NCBI GenBank assembly: GCA_963573305.1
Contig: OY754329.1
Location: forward strand, 17,885,200-17,949,199
DNA from: Pyrrhosoma nymphula
Taxonomy: Eukaryota; Arthropoda; Insecta; Odonata; Coenagrionidae
Reading direction: 5' to 3'
DNA length: 64,000 nt
The notes beneath the pieces were generated by a model. It worked only from the letters and a program-made list of their open reading frames with translations, did not search any database and was not told the origin of the DNA. The first letter of the stretch is position 1; every line of letters begins with the position of its first letter. Below, piece by piece: positions 46,203 to 57,392 of this stretch. Both the position numbers and the translations under genes were made by a program.

Positions 46203-47498
46203 AGGCCGTTTTACAAGGTACATTTATTTGTACAATATATCGTGCGAACGCATGTACAGTCAAGTGTGCAAGAAAATATTGTACGAACGACTGAATCAGA
46301 CTGAATGTCGCTTTACACGATGAGTGCAAACGCACAATTTTCCGTGCAATTTAGCGGTAGAAATCGATCGGAATTCGCGAGTGTTTTGTTTATCATGTTC
46401 ATGTTTTACACATGGGTTTCACTCAAGAACACTGCATATATACAGTGTTCTTGGTTTCACTCATGAAAATAAGTTTCACTCACGTATTTGGCACCTTGAA
46501 AAGCTGATCACCTGAAATTCGGAACCCCGACTCGACCATCTGCCTACTGATTATTCTCCCGGTTTAGACAAAGCTCTCTTGGACTCTTCTCTCTGGCTTT
46601 ATATTCGACCTTTGCACAGTTTCGTTTTTCTTTTCTGGATTTTAGTGCGACAAGTCAACGAAGATTCTCGCTGGATTTCCACTCTTGATAGACTCATTTC
46701 GTAGGTTTATTTTGTGTGTGTGACAGTGTTATTATCAAGTGGTATAGCCGAACACGGCACACGTTTCTTTAGTCCCTCCAAATTTCCCTCCCTTGTGTTT
46801 GTACCAGTGTTTTAATGTCTTTTTTGGACGATTTCTATGTAACTTGCTAACCAACAGAAATAAAATTGTTGTTATTATATCACGCGGGATATTAAGAACT
46901 CTACTTGAATGCGCGACCGCAGTCATAATTTTGGGGGAAAAGGACACAAACCCAAAGATCGCGATTACACTGAAAAACCAGAGCACCAAATTACACGATG
47001 AAATGACGATGTAAACATTTGAGCAACTTTGAGTTAGCTCTTCTCGGGTTTTCCACTGGTTCAAACTATTCATTATTGCCGACGTAATTAATTCTTGCCT
47101 TCAGAATGAGTGATGAGTCGTCTCTCGAAACGTCGATAATTATGAATAGTTTAAACCGGTGGAGAGCCCGAGAAGAGTTTACTCATTAAAGATTATATAC
47201 ACAGGATAATAGTTACTCATATTATTCGACGGGAAAATGTTAATCCTTTTTATAAACAACTTTATATTCAATCGTAACACAGGTGCAGTTTTCGCCATAT
47301 CTGCGCCATCTGTTGAATAAAACCGGATCGAAATTGTATGATTGTCTGAATGGAATTAGAACAGGTTCTATTTCCCGTTCAGTCATTCATACATTCGCAC
47401 AAGCGTTCGCACAATTTGCCGCTTTACACGGTACAATTTCCTGATACATGCGTTCGCACGATAGATTGTACAAAAAAATGTAACGTGTTAAACGGCCT
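46203..47498. mobile_element. DNA transposon of about 1.3 kb with long TIRs, unclassified
   Basis: The left end AGGCCGTTTTACAAGGTACA and the reverse complement of the right end AGGCCGTTTAACACGTTACA are similar. The similarity continues for about 55 bp through TTTGTACAATATATCGTGCG. Subterminal copies of GTGCGAACGCA and CGCACAA occur at both ends. AAA lies on both sides as a possible 3-bp target duplication. No transposase is readable. The interior carries the inverted-repeat pair 47031-47184. Confidence 0.75.
47031..47243. repeat. Stem-loop plus direct-repeat unit, copy 1
   Basis: 47031-47081 (CTCTTCTCGGGTTTTCCAC, then TCAAACTATTCAT) is the inverse of 47134-47184 (ATGAATAGTTTAAACCGGTG, then GAGCCCGAGAAGAG). 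The stretch 47101-47243, beginning TCAGAATGAGTGATGAGTCG, is repeated almost exactly at 47751-47892. It contains GTGATGAGTCG...CTCGAAACGTCG, close to the recurring motif but with G in place of the first C. Confidence 0.8.
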
Positions 47499-47500
47499 AA

Positions 47501-47749
47501 AGAAACACCCCGCGCGCCCTTCCTCATGTTAAGCTAGAGCTGTAGTATTGTCGACGCGATGTTGACGAGTAAGAAACGTAAACAGGCGCATTGTAACAGC
47601 TACGTTACTTTGAGTGACTCCCCCTAGGTGGGGGGTTCAGTCAAAGTAACGTAGCTGTTACAATGCGCCTGTTTACGTTTCTTACTCGTCAACATCGCGT
47701 CGACAATACTACAGAGCTTAACATGAAGAAGGGCGTACGGGGTGTTTCT
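47501..47749. repeat. Near-perfect 249-bp palindrome (fold-back element)
   Basis: The left arm AGAAACACCCCGCGCGCCCT ... GACGCGATGTTGACGAG ... AACAGCTACGTTACTTTGA and the right arm are near-perfect inverted copies of about 120 bp each. They meet at GACTCCCCCTAGGTGGGGG, and only a few mismatches (for example GCGCGCCC/GCGTACGG) separate them. It begins two bases after the right end of the 46203-47498 element and is followed at once by copy 2 of the 47101 repeat. It is noncoding and young, given the arm identity. Confidence 0.9.
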
Positions 47750-47750
47750 T

Positions 47751-47892
47751 CAGAATGAGTGACGAGTCGTCTCTCGAAACGTCGACAATTATGAATAGTT
47801 TAAACCGGTGGAGAGCCCGAGAAGAGTTTACTCATTAAAGATTATATACACAAGATAATAGTTACTCATATTATACGACGGGAAAATGTTAA
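47751..47892 (+). repeat. Direct-repeat unit, copy 2
   Basis: TCAGAATGAGTGACGAGTCG ... GAATAGTTTAAACCGGTGGA ... TTATATACACAAGATAATAG ... GACGGGAAAATGTTAA is almost identical to 47101-47243. The two copies bracket the right TIR of the 46203 element and the palindrome at 47501. Confidence 0.85.
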
Positions 47893-48059
47893 TTACGTCA
47901 AAATTACGTAGTACCTCCTCGTTACCCGCCGTAGGTTTTTAGGCGACTCCCCCCTCTAAGTTGGTAACGTAGTTTATGCACGACCCCTATGTTCCATGAT
48001 CAACATTTCGTATTTGGATAAAAACATCAGACTGAAGGGCTGAAAGAGAAGCGAACCCG

Positions 48060-48560
48060 TAGCGAAGGCAACGCCGCACCACGCCGACCCGCTCCTTCCC
48101 TCTCCCCTCCCCCTCCCATAGCCAGGCACTCTGCTCCGCTTGCAATACCTTTCCATCTCTCTCTCCCTCCCCGTCTCTCCCTCCCACTCTCATACTCACC
48201 AACCAACCCACCCCAACGTTCCACCCCCGTACTTAACTGACTTTTCAGCAGCGTCCCTGCAACGATACCCCCCCAACGATCCCAGCCCTTCTTCCCTTCC
48301 GCGATACCCGCTCCCCATTCCGAAACCCATCCAATTCCATCCCCCAGAAACGTATTTCTCTTACCCTACCCTCGCGTCTTTTTCCCCTTTTTTTTCTTCA
48401 TTCTCCTTTGGATGCGATTTTCCCATTCCCCCCTTCCTTTATTCTTCTTTCCAGCCCTCTCTTCCTTCTCTCTTCTCTTCTCCCTCTCCTGCCGAGCTCC
48501 CTCTACGAAAACCTTTACGGTCCTCAGCCCTTCTGTGTGTTCCCCGTAGCAACCGAGAGA
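48060..48560. repeat. Pyrimidine-rich tract
   Basis: The plus strand is dominated by CCCTCCC, TCTCTC and TTCCCTTCC. Long ORFs on both strands are compositional. Together with the tracts at 30.7, 36.5 and 57.0 kb it forms a recurrent class of 300-500-bp C/T-rich patches. No promoter, gene or repeat end could be assigned. Confidence 0.5.
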
Positions 48561-48948
48561 GATAAAGGAGGTGAGTCCGACCTGCCCTTAAACATATTCT
48601 TCCTTTTTTTATACCTCCCTTCTTTGCTGGCCCTTTTATCCTCCTCCCTTCTCTCGCCCTAGTTTATTCCTTTCTCTTCTCTTCCACTGCGCTGAAAGCG
48701 GTGCAATGGCACGGCTTATCGATCTCGGCTTTTGCAGTGCTTTGGTCTATTCGGGGGGCCAATGAGAGCGGAACGAGTTCACATGTCGTTCGTTCCTCGG
48801 CTTTTCGGACGAGCCAATCGGCTGAAGAACGAAAGGAAGCATGTCTGATCTGTATCAACCGATACGTGAAAGGAGACACAAAATGGGAGATGATGGTTGT
48901 ACTCCCAAATTTCTGCAATATTTGTCATTGACTTATTAACCGCTACAT

Positions 48949-50165
48949 TTCATCTACATCTACATACTACCGCGCAAGCCGCCTCAATAGGCGTGTGGCG
49001 GGCGGTGTTAGGACACCAGCCGTTTACATATAAAAAAGGAAACGCTCTAATGAAATTACGCCTAGCATTTATTAAAGTCCCTTATTGTTCGGGGGAAAAA
49101 CGAATTCCCATACCTATCCGTTCGGAAAAATGTCTCTCTTAATTTATCGTTTCTGTTGGACCTGGAAATATAGTGGGGTTCTAATATGATGTTCTCCGTG
49201 TCGCTCTTAAAGATATCTATTCTCAATTGCTCAAGTAATCTAAGCCTAGCGCGCAGCCTCCGAGTCTCTAGCGGCTCCCAGCCTAATTCGTTTAACATCT
49301 GTGTAACGCTGTCTGTACGCCCGTAGGAGTTTTTGACGAATCGCGCAGCTTTCCTTTGTATTTTATTAAGTTCCCGGATTAAGTCTTTCTGCACCGGATC
49401 CCATATGCTCGCTGCATATTCAAGGTGTGGCCGGACGAGTGCGAAATAGCACCTCTCTTTTACTTTTTCATCCGAAAATCTTCCCACAATATGCTTGACG
49501 AATCCTAGTTTCTTCAGAGATCTGCCACAAATATTTCTTATATGTGTTTCCCACGATAGGTTCTAAGTTATCGTAACTCCTAGATACTTCACTTCATCTG
49601 TCGCCTTTATGTTAACACCATCCACAGCGTATACATGGGGATAGTTGGACGACCTCCGCAAGAAATGTACCGCCGTGCATTTGCTCAGATTAAATTCGAG
49701 TCCCCACTCTTGGCTTCACACATGAACGTTGTTTAAATCCGATGATAGCATTTCAAAGCCAGAGTGATCACTAATTTCGAGATAGATGACAGCGTCGTCA
49801 GAAAATAGACGTATTTTACTGCTAATTCGAGAGCATAGGTCATTTATGCATATAATGAACAAAAGGGGGCCGATTAAGCTTCCTTGTGGGACACCTGATG
49901 TCATTTTAACTACATCAGAGCTAATTCCGTCAAGAACTACTTTTTGCTTACGATCACTCAGAAAGTCGCGTATCCAGTTTACTACTGTTTTGTTTAGCCC
50001 GCATGACTGTAATTTGTATAAAAGTTTGTTGTGAGGTACCGTGTCGAAAGCTTTCTTAAAATCTAGAAATAATGCGTCCACTTGTCTTTTAGATTCACCA
50101 GATTTGAGAACGTCATGAAGAAAGAGCGCGAGGTGAAACACACAGGTGAATTTAGAAGCATACAT
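48949..50165 (-). pseudogene. LINE (CR1/jockey-like) reverse transcriptase, 5'-truncated with two stops
   Basis: The minus strand reads RT motifs in order: KRQVDALFLDFKKAFDTVPH, then GVPQGSLIGPLLFIICINDL and LFSDDAVIY (the usual FADD box has Ser for Ala). A single frame continues with FNLSKCTAVHF, KYLGVTIT, RPHLEYAASIWDP and RLRARLRLLEQLRID to SFFPRTIRDFNKC and a stop at 49062. TGA near 49716 and TAG near 49564 interrupt it. The two open pieces (50330-49716, 49487-49062) are in the same frame, so only nonsense changes separate them. Recognisable homology begins about 50165. The 3'UTR ends with the GGCGGCTTGCG stem and GTAGATGTAGATG at 48951. The endonuclease is absent. Confidence 0.88.
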
Positions 50166-50330
50166 GTGCAAACATGAACCTAACGTTAGGTTTTTTATTA
50201 TATTTTGTGCCAGTACTTTTACTTTGCTGTTCCTTTTATTTTGTAGTTCAGCTAGCGGTATCATGTTTACAATAATAGGTACCCATGACACGAAATGGGT
50301 TAATGAGTTTTGAATTAAAAATAAAGGCAA

Positions 50331-50953
50331 AATAAATGGGTGCTTAGCACATAGTGGATCTGCAAAAGGAATAAATTGCGATTAACATTTTTATATAGCA
50401 AATAGATACGGGATGGAGCTTAAATTAATGAAATACGATGGAAATACCTTTTGGGAAGTGCGCATGCCCAGTTATGAAGCATTAACATCCAGAATATATC
50501 AGCGAGACAACCCATTTAATCTGGATTGCATCCATTATTGTTCGAATTGGGGTACCGAAAATCAAAATTGATTCAGTAACCAGAATCAATTCTTTATTCG
50601 GCAAATTTATGGATGCACTGAGCACCACGCCCACGAGACTTCGATGGTGGTCCTACAAATTACGAGGCTGATGTAATACCAAGTGTTAAACCAAGTCAGG
50701 CGAAATATGACTTGTGATAAAACTTGTTTTCAAACCAGAAATGGCTAAGGCTTATCGAAAAATAGCATGGATGTCTTTAGTTCCTAACACCTAATATTAT
50801 TTAAAGAGTTACACATCATTAGTTCTATAAGAAATTAACAAGTGCAAATTTTCTCCGACTTGAAAAGCTTTGTCCCTTAAAATATTCTTTTACATCCTCA
50901 GTTTTCATGAAATTCATCCATAGAACGCTAGCAATTGATTTATTACTCTTATA
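50331..50953. other. No gene recognised
   Basis: Flank between the LINE pseudogene and the mariner-type fold-back; A+T-rich and featureless. Confidence 0.5.
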
Positions 50954-51516
50954 CAGGGTGAGAACACATAACTTACTTTTTTCAAAACGCAATGAAACCC
51001 ATTTTATAAATAAGATTTTTTATTATTTTTTTATAATTTAGGTGCACATTTAAAGTTTTGTTTTACACAGCTTTGAAAACAAATCAGGTAGATAACGCCC
51101 CTCTTAGTCCATACACTGAGTAGGCCGATTTCTGCCGTTTGTCATGACCCTTACCAGCATAGCAGCGGATATGTTGGCAATTTCTGCCCAGATGTTGGCG
51201 TTCAGGTGTTGTAGGGTCCTTGGATGGTTGACATGAACGCGGCATTTCAACCCCCGGAAAAAGAAAAAGGCCAAAATCCTGGCATAAATTGCCAACATAT
51301 CCGCTGCTATGCTGGTAAGGGTCATGACAAACGCCAAAAATTGGCTTACTCAGTGTATGGACAATGAGGGGCGTCATCTACCTGATTTGGTTTTCTAAAC
51401 TGTGTAAAACAAAACTTGAAATATGTACTTACATTATAAAAAAAATATAAAAATTCTGATTCATAAAATGGGTTTCGTTGCGTTTTGAAAAAAGGAAGTT
51501 ATGTGTCCACACCCTG
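50954..51516. mobile_element. Mariner-type fold-back: two inverted copies of a transposase 3' end
   Basis: TA-CAGGGTGAGAACACATAAC opens the element (TA at 50952-50953) and GTTATGTGTCCACACCCTG-TA closes it (TA at 51517-51518), as expected for Tc1/mariner. The arms are about 225 bp. Read outward, both arms encode the last residues of a mariner-like transposase: on the minus strand IWAEIANISAAMLVRVMTNG then RNRPTQCMD, and on the plus strand NISAAMLVRVMTNAKNWLTQ then CMDNEGRHLPDLVF. The minus strand reads farther upstream across the centre (HPRTLQHLNANIWAEI). It is one transposon end duplicated in inverted orientation; the catalytic domain is missing. Confidence 0.85.
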
Positions 51517-52600
51517 TACATTTCCGGGTTCACTGCTGTGTGGAGAAACTTTTGGCTCCACGTTTCATTCCCTATGCTGGGGACGTCGTCAGGAGACTGA
51601 AGAAGTTAGATCTGCGGCTCCGTTTCGGCCGTTGGATGACTAACCATTCCACACATCAGTCAACCCGGAAATGTATAAGAGTAGTATATCTTATCGCTGC
51701 GAAAACCTTAAGACAAACATTGCTTTGTTTTTTTACTGATAGTAGAAAATGACTTTAGAAACTGAGCTATCATTTACCAACACTTTATTTAGATGTAAAT
51801 GTTCAAATCATGTAGGCTGGATGATAGAGATAGAGGAAAAAGAAGTTCACTCAGCGATCGCAAATATTTTATTCCACCGATTGAAGCGATTTATTCATTA
51901 TTACGGAAGCTGCACTCCAATTGCTTTTTTTAAGTGGAAATTGGGCGCCATTAAGATAAAGAGAGTGTAACTTCCTGCTCGCCGAGAGATTTTCCGGGAT
52001 AATGACCGAGCAGTGGTATCAACAATTCAGGCTTCTGTTCGTGGTCTTCTTCCATTCTATCGAAAATCACGGTGCGGAGCTATCGGATTTTAGAATGAAA
52101 AATGCTACTTCTAAAATTTGTCGCTGCCGGAGAACGCGCTTCTGAAAAAGTTAGTAAGCATGTTATAGAACGATGAATCAAGAAAAATAGTACAAAACCA
52201 AATGGCTAAATCGATCCAAGTGCCTCGATGGTAGAGCAAGGAGGGGTTCTATGGCATTTTATTTCTCAGGGTGCCAGGTAATATTGGCAAAAACACCATC
52301 AAAGTCCACAGGACACTAAGGATGATAAAATTAGACAATTAATTTAAAAAACAATCTATGTAAAGATCACACAATAACCATAAAATTCTTCATAATTCTC
52401 TCAGAATCAAAAGCATGTATTTTCAAAACCAGAACAACAATCCTACTCCGTATTTATTATCAACAACTGTTCCAAAGTGAGAAAATCCAGCCAAGGCCTT
52501 CATAAATGTTATTTGTGAAATTTAATGCAAAATTAAAATGTAACATTAATCGTTACAATAGGATTAACGGAGAAAAAGACAACTTTTACAAATGCCACTT
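51517..52600. other. No gene recognised
   Basis: A+T-rich. ORFs at 51501 and 51749 show no domain motifs. Confidence 0.5.
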
Positions 52601-52604
52601 AAAT

Positions 52605-52665
52605 TTATTTAAAACTCGACCCAGGTTTCGACGTGGGTTCACATCATCATCAGGCAAAATATAAG
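52605..52665 (-). other. Hammerhead-like motif (Penelope-type repeat end)
   Basis: On the minus strand: CTGATGA, one T, stem GATGTG/CACGTC (one G-T pair) with loop AACC, GAA, AC, CTGG, GT, C, then GAGTTTTAAA. Every core segment of a hammerhead (CTGANGA, GAA, N-TC site GTC) is present in the right order with a minimal AC/GT stem III. One extra T precedes stem II, and a convincing stem I cannot be formed from the immediate flanks. Confidence 0.45.
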
Positions 52666-52669
52666 AGAA

Positions 52670-53868
52670 GCGCAAGCCTTATATACATGATGTATACATA
52701 CAATAGGATTATTTAACATGTAAAATCGCTATGTTCATGAATGTTTAGAAATATTCCAGGAATGTTTTTATTTTTGGTTTCGTGATTTCTAAATTTCCAA
52801 AATACTTATCATTAGTTTTTAGCCTTTTTCCTTAGTAATAATTGTAAACATTTCCTATTTTGTTACCAGCAGAACTTTAGCCCACCCGACGATACGCTGT
52901 CGCCATGATTCAAAGAGATATCGGACTTGAATCTCACAAACGGGGAAATTAGAATTTAATAGCATGTTTCCGAATGGTCCAAATACTAATAAAACTGGGT
53001 ACGCCCAGAATAAAAAAAATCGCCTCATGAATAATTACTTTAAAACACAAAAAACATCCTCTTAGATTATATCGTGAAAATTTTTCACAAAACCACTGAA
53101 ATCGCATGCAAGATCAAACTGGAACGGCAAATTACCCAAGGCACCGTTGATCGGCGTGCGATTGCATGACAAGGCTAGCTCGCAGCTATCATCATCGCTG
53201 TTTGCTCAGTGGGTGATTCCATTTTATTACGCTCTTCTAAAAGAAAATTACTCTCTCTCGCCCACCCAACAACCCTCAAGGGATCATTGAGAGGATTCTG
53301 GAAATGCCGATAAATTCAAATCCGGATCGCTTCGATCCGATATAAATCTTCCAATCCGCACCCCAATCTTTTCCTCTTATTTTCCGCTCGTCCTCCCACT
53401 TCCTCCAACTCCTCGTCTTGCTCCGCTCTGATTGGTCGATCTCTTGCCCGCAAACACCAGCATCCTTTGCTTATTCAATCTCTTCAGCACCCACCAATTT
53501 TCCAAGCGGTAGATCTGGTTTATTTGAGTTTCCTCGATGGGCAGGTGGGTGGATGCAAACATTTCTTACACCTCAACCTTCCACCTTGACTCAACACGCT
53601 AATTCAGAGGTATCTACGCGTATCATGAAGCCACAACTATGAAATTCACTTTTCAAAACATAGCTGGGGGCCTATTCCCTAGCACTTATCACGGTAGGTG
53701 ATAATAACGATGAGGACTTTATTTTTGAGTGAAGTTAGGACTGTGTAGTAGGGTGGGCCGAAAAACACGAAAGTGTCCGAATCGAATCGCAATAGCGTGG
53801 AAAAGTTGCTACTCATCTCTCTGATCACAATGAAAGAAAAATTTTGAAATCGGATCACATCTTGCGGT
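52670..53868. other. No gene recognised
   Basis: A somewhat GC-richer patch at 53200-53600 gives short ORFs on both strands but no motif. The remainder is A+T-rich. Confidence 0.45.
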
Positions 53869-54232
53869 CGCACATCTCGTTCGAAGTTTCGAAAATTCGT
53901 AAAAAATATGACTTTTTTCGGGATTTAAAAAAATGAGTTGCAGCGATTTAATTGGGTTCAAAATCGGTATTTGGCCTCTTATAAAGGTCCTTTGTCTTAA
54001 AAAAGTATAATTCCCCTTCTTTTTGGGGGAGGGAGAGTCGCTCATCGCGTTCAAATTATCGAAAAATCGTAAAAAACGTGGCTTTTTTCGGCATTTTCTC
54101 TTTATGAGTTACAGTGATCGGATTGCGTTCAAAATCGGTATGTGGCCTCTTCTAAAGGTCCTATGTATTTTTAATAAGATATAATTCCTGTTTTTCCCTT
54201 ATTTTTGGGGGAGGGGAGGGGCATGTATCGTA
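53869..54232. repeat. Diverged tandem duplication, two units of about 180 bp
   Basis: Unit 1 (from about 53869) and unit 2 (from about 54047) share CTCATCGCGTTC/ATCTCGTTCG, TCGTAAAAAA, ATGAGTTGCAGCGAT / ATGAGTTACAGTGAT, GGGTTCAAAATCGGTAT, GGCCTCTTATAAAGGTCCT / GGCCTCTTCTAAAGGTCCT and a G-rich end TTTTGGGGGAGGG. A third, poorer piece may begin near 53750. No coding potential is seen. Confidence 0.8.
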
Positions 54233-54384
54233 AAAATGAGTGACCTTACGTTACGGTCGTTGTTTTTCTCGTGCGAAGTGTGCAGTTCTTCGCCCTAGAA
54301 ACTTTAGGTTTTTGGGTACTTTCGGCTGTTGTGTAGTCCTCTCTTATGTATTTAACTCATATGCCACTTATTAACACCCATACC

Positions 54385-54470
54385 CTGAGTGGAGAAAACT
54401 CACTCGAACTCGCAACCTTCAGGTTAGCAGCAAGGACGTTACCCTACTGTCACCGAGGCTCAGGTGAGGA
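54385..54470 (-). repeat. tRNA-like sequence (SINE head or degenerate tRNA)
   Basis: The minus strand reads GCCTCGGTGACAGTAGGGTA (A-box-like), AACGTCCTTGCTGCTAACCT (anticodon arm) and GAAGGTTGCGAGTTCGAGTG (B-box-like), in tRNA order and spacing. The acceptor arm and T-arm do not pair well (GAGTTCGAGT, no CC), so it is more likely a SINE head than a working tRNA gene. It differs from the SINE at 7047. Confidence 0.55.
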
Positions 54471-57390
54471 ATAACTGCAGCTTAGGCACAGCATTAAGTA
54501 AACATTGTGGGAAAATCAAGATTGCTGGGAATAAAAAAATCGCAGACGGCTGGATTGTAACAAATTCCCTGCTAGTAAGTTTTATCCCAGAGAGCGCTCA
54601 CAGTAGCGCGCAACACTGCTGGATATTTTAATACCCCAAAAATCATTATATAATACTTAACTGTTTGTGCAAAAGGGAAATTTCACTTGAACTTTCCAAC
54701 TTACTGTCGAGTAGCTGTGCTCAAAAGCACTAGTCTAAAGAGAATAAAAGCTGTTTTTGACAACCTTATAAGACTTCCTTGATTCCGAATTGATCCTTTA
54801 AAAGAGACTTACATATCTATAAATTTGATCGGCCTCTCTACTAGGGTACCCATCAGCTTTCATAAATGAGACAATAAATATCCAAATCACAATTATGATT
54901 CAATATTTTGTTAAGAATTACGATTCGGAAATGTCAACGAAACTGACCGGCAGGGGATGCTCAGAGCGAATATACAAAGTGGCTATCGGTCAATTATTTC
55001 GGACCTCCAGGTAAGAACATCCCCAAAATATGAACTACAGTAAAAACTGGGTTCAACATTTTTCCTTCAATTAGAGCTATGCCGCAATGTCAGTTACTTG
55101 AAATGTATGTTCGAGAAATTTTTCACCAGACGGATTCGATCCGTGTCTGTATCATATTCTAATTAAGCTTATTTCCATGTGACGCATAAATATTTCTGGC
55201 CCTTCTTTCATTTCAATTGCCAATTGTGCTTCGTCCTACGTAAGGGTCTCCGCATAGACTTCTTTTCTGTCAGTTCCTTAGGATTTCAGTCAACTCTTTA
55301 CTCAGAACCTAATTGCTTTACATTTCCCCCCTCTTCCTTCGACCTTCTCCGAACTAACCACCTCGATATAATACTATACAGCAAGAGCAAGTTGGCGGCT
55401 CATCTTATACTTTTGAGCATAAACACGAGCACATTAAATTCGGCTATAATTACTTTTTTAATATGATAATGTTCCTCAAAAATTATTTCCTATTCATTCA
55501 AAATCTTTTGCAAGGCAAATACCACACGAATCTAACCCGTTGTCAATGTACTTAAGAACATACCACGAAACAAGTAAAGAGACTTTTGCTTAACTGGCTG
55601 TACCAAAAATAATTATACCTTCAAATACCTTTTAAAAAATATAATCGTCATGTACAATATCTACATCAGTAAGTGCAATTGTAATGCGATATCATTATTA
55701 TCTTGCCATATTATACAAATAAGTTAAAGCGCAATCGGAACATTTCAGGGAGAAATAAGTGTAAAAATGCCAATTTAAAATGCTTATGAATACCTAAATA
55801 AATAAGGAATATCTTTGTGAGTTATTATGCGTTGGAATATGAAATTTTAAAATTAAACGCTTTGTAATCGATTGACTTGACCATCATTGGTGGAAGACTA
55901 CAACAAAACAATGGAAGGCATTTGGTAACCACACACACATTTGGTAGCCATGTGAACCTATATTTTACTCATCCACTATTAAATTACCTTCACATAATCA
56001 TTTTGGAGTACGAATAATTTCATTTGTAATTGTAACTTGATTTTGAGATCGGGGAAAAAATAAATATTTTTAATGGAAATGAATCCAAGGTTATTTTATT
56101 TGTTTTGTGCCAGCTTGATGATGATATTTGTGCGACATTTGATGTTTTTATTAATATGAAAGAGTTTTAAAGTGTCACATTCTGTTGCTATCATTCAAAA
56201 CCTCAAAAACCTGCAAATTTCAACCTCAAAAAGAGAAACGAGTTGGATGGTAATATAGCTCGTCTTTTCATGAATGTATCCTACATCGACATGCTTCATA
56301 ATGGGCAGAATATCTTCTGTGACTTACACACATCCTACACGGCATCTACAAATGCAGCGTTTAAAGTAGTTGGGATACCAACAAACATGATGTTCAAGAA
56401 ATCTGGCCTCATTAGCAATAAAAGTACCTCATCTTTTTAATGGCACCAAAGTATAGGCTCTTATTGCCCTGCTTGTCAAGATATTTGCCAAAAATGTAGA
56501 AGCCATTTTCCATAATGTTGTGGCATGGTTGTGTCCTTCAGAGAGATATATTTTTTTTAATGATTAAGTTCAGGCACACAGATCGCGTCATAAATGGAAC
56601 GGTGAGTAGTTTTTATGTTTTTTCAACTATTTTTCAAATGCACATCTATTACTCACCGAATTAATGGTTATAAAACCAACTCTAGCCTTATATGCGTTTT
56701 CATCGTACGGCGTGAAACAACTAAGAAAAGTTAAATCATCAAAATTTTATATTTAGTTAGTTGCTGAGAAGTCAAGTCATGAAAATTAATATTTTGCATT
56801 ATTAATTTCTCAGTAATTATTTATTTCACACTACTTAAAGGTGTTTGACTTTTAAAATAAAGTTTCAATATGTTCTTTATTATCACAATAGTAAATATCT
56901 TCCGAACTGCCTCGATTGTGTACCTATTTGAGCGTATTTTCGCATCTCTGGACTGACACGCGAGTCATATCAACCCATCCCATGCCTCCAGTTCCCCCCT
57001 AGTCCCCTTCTTGTCTCCCCTCAGCACACATCTCATCCGCCAACCCCGAAAACCCTGCTTAAAATGCTCACTTTTTCCTCATTTTCCCGGCAGTTTACCC
57101 CCGCTAACTGCCGCCACTCCACCCTCTAATACCCACCCCCCACCCAATTTCCAACTCCAATTTGACTTCCACCTCTCCTTTCCACCCCCACCCCCATCCA
57201 AAGTCATTTCCTTCCCTCCCTCCCTCACGCGATGAAATACTCCTCCACCCCCTCCTCTTCCCCCTTGGGTCCTCCACCCTCCTCCCCTTCGAAATGTTGC
57301 TCACTCTCTCCCTGCTGCCGAACACTGCTAACCTTTCCCACTCCACCAAAGACCAGAGCTACTCTTGTAAACCACGCTTATATTCAAATG
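54471..57390. other. No gene; C/T-rich tract at 56990-57300
   Basis: Mostly A+T-rich single-copy-looking DNA. 56990-57300 is C/T-rich (CCACCCCCACCCCCATCC, TCCCTCCCTCC) and resembles the other pyrimidine tracts; its ORFs are compositional. Confidence 0.5.
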
Positions 57391-57392
57391 TA

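Noticed and set aside
48140..48565. 141-codon ORF in the 48-kb pyrimidine tract
   Set aside because: Same compositional artefact as the 30.7-kb tract.
54385..54470. Functional tRNA gene
   Set aside because: The B-box and T-arm pairing are degenerate; a SINE head is more likely.
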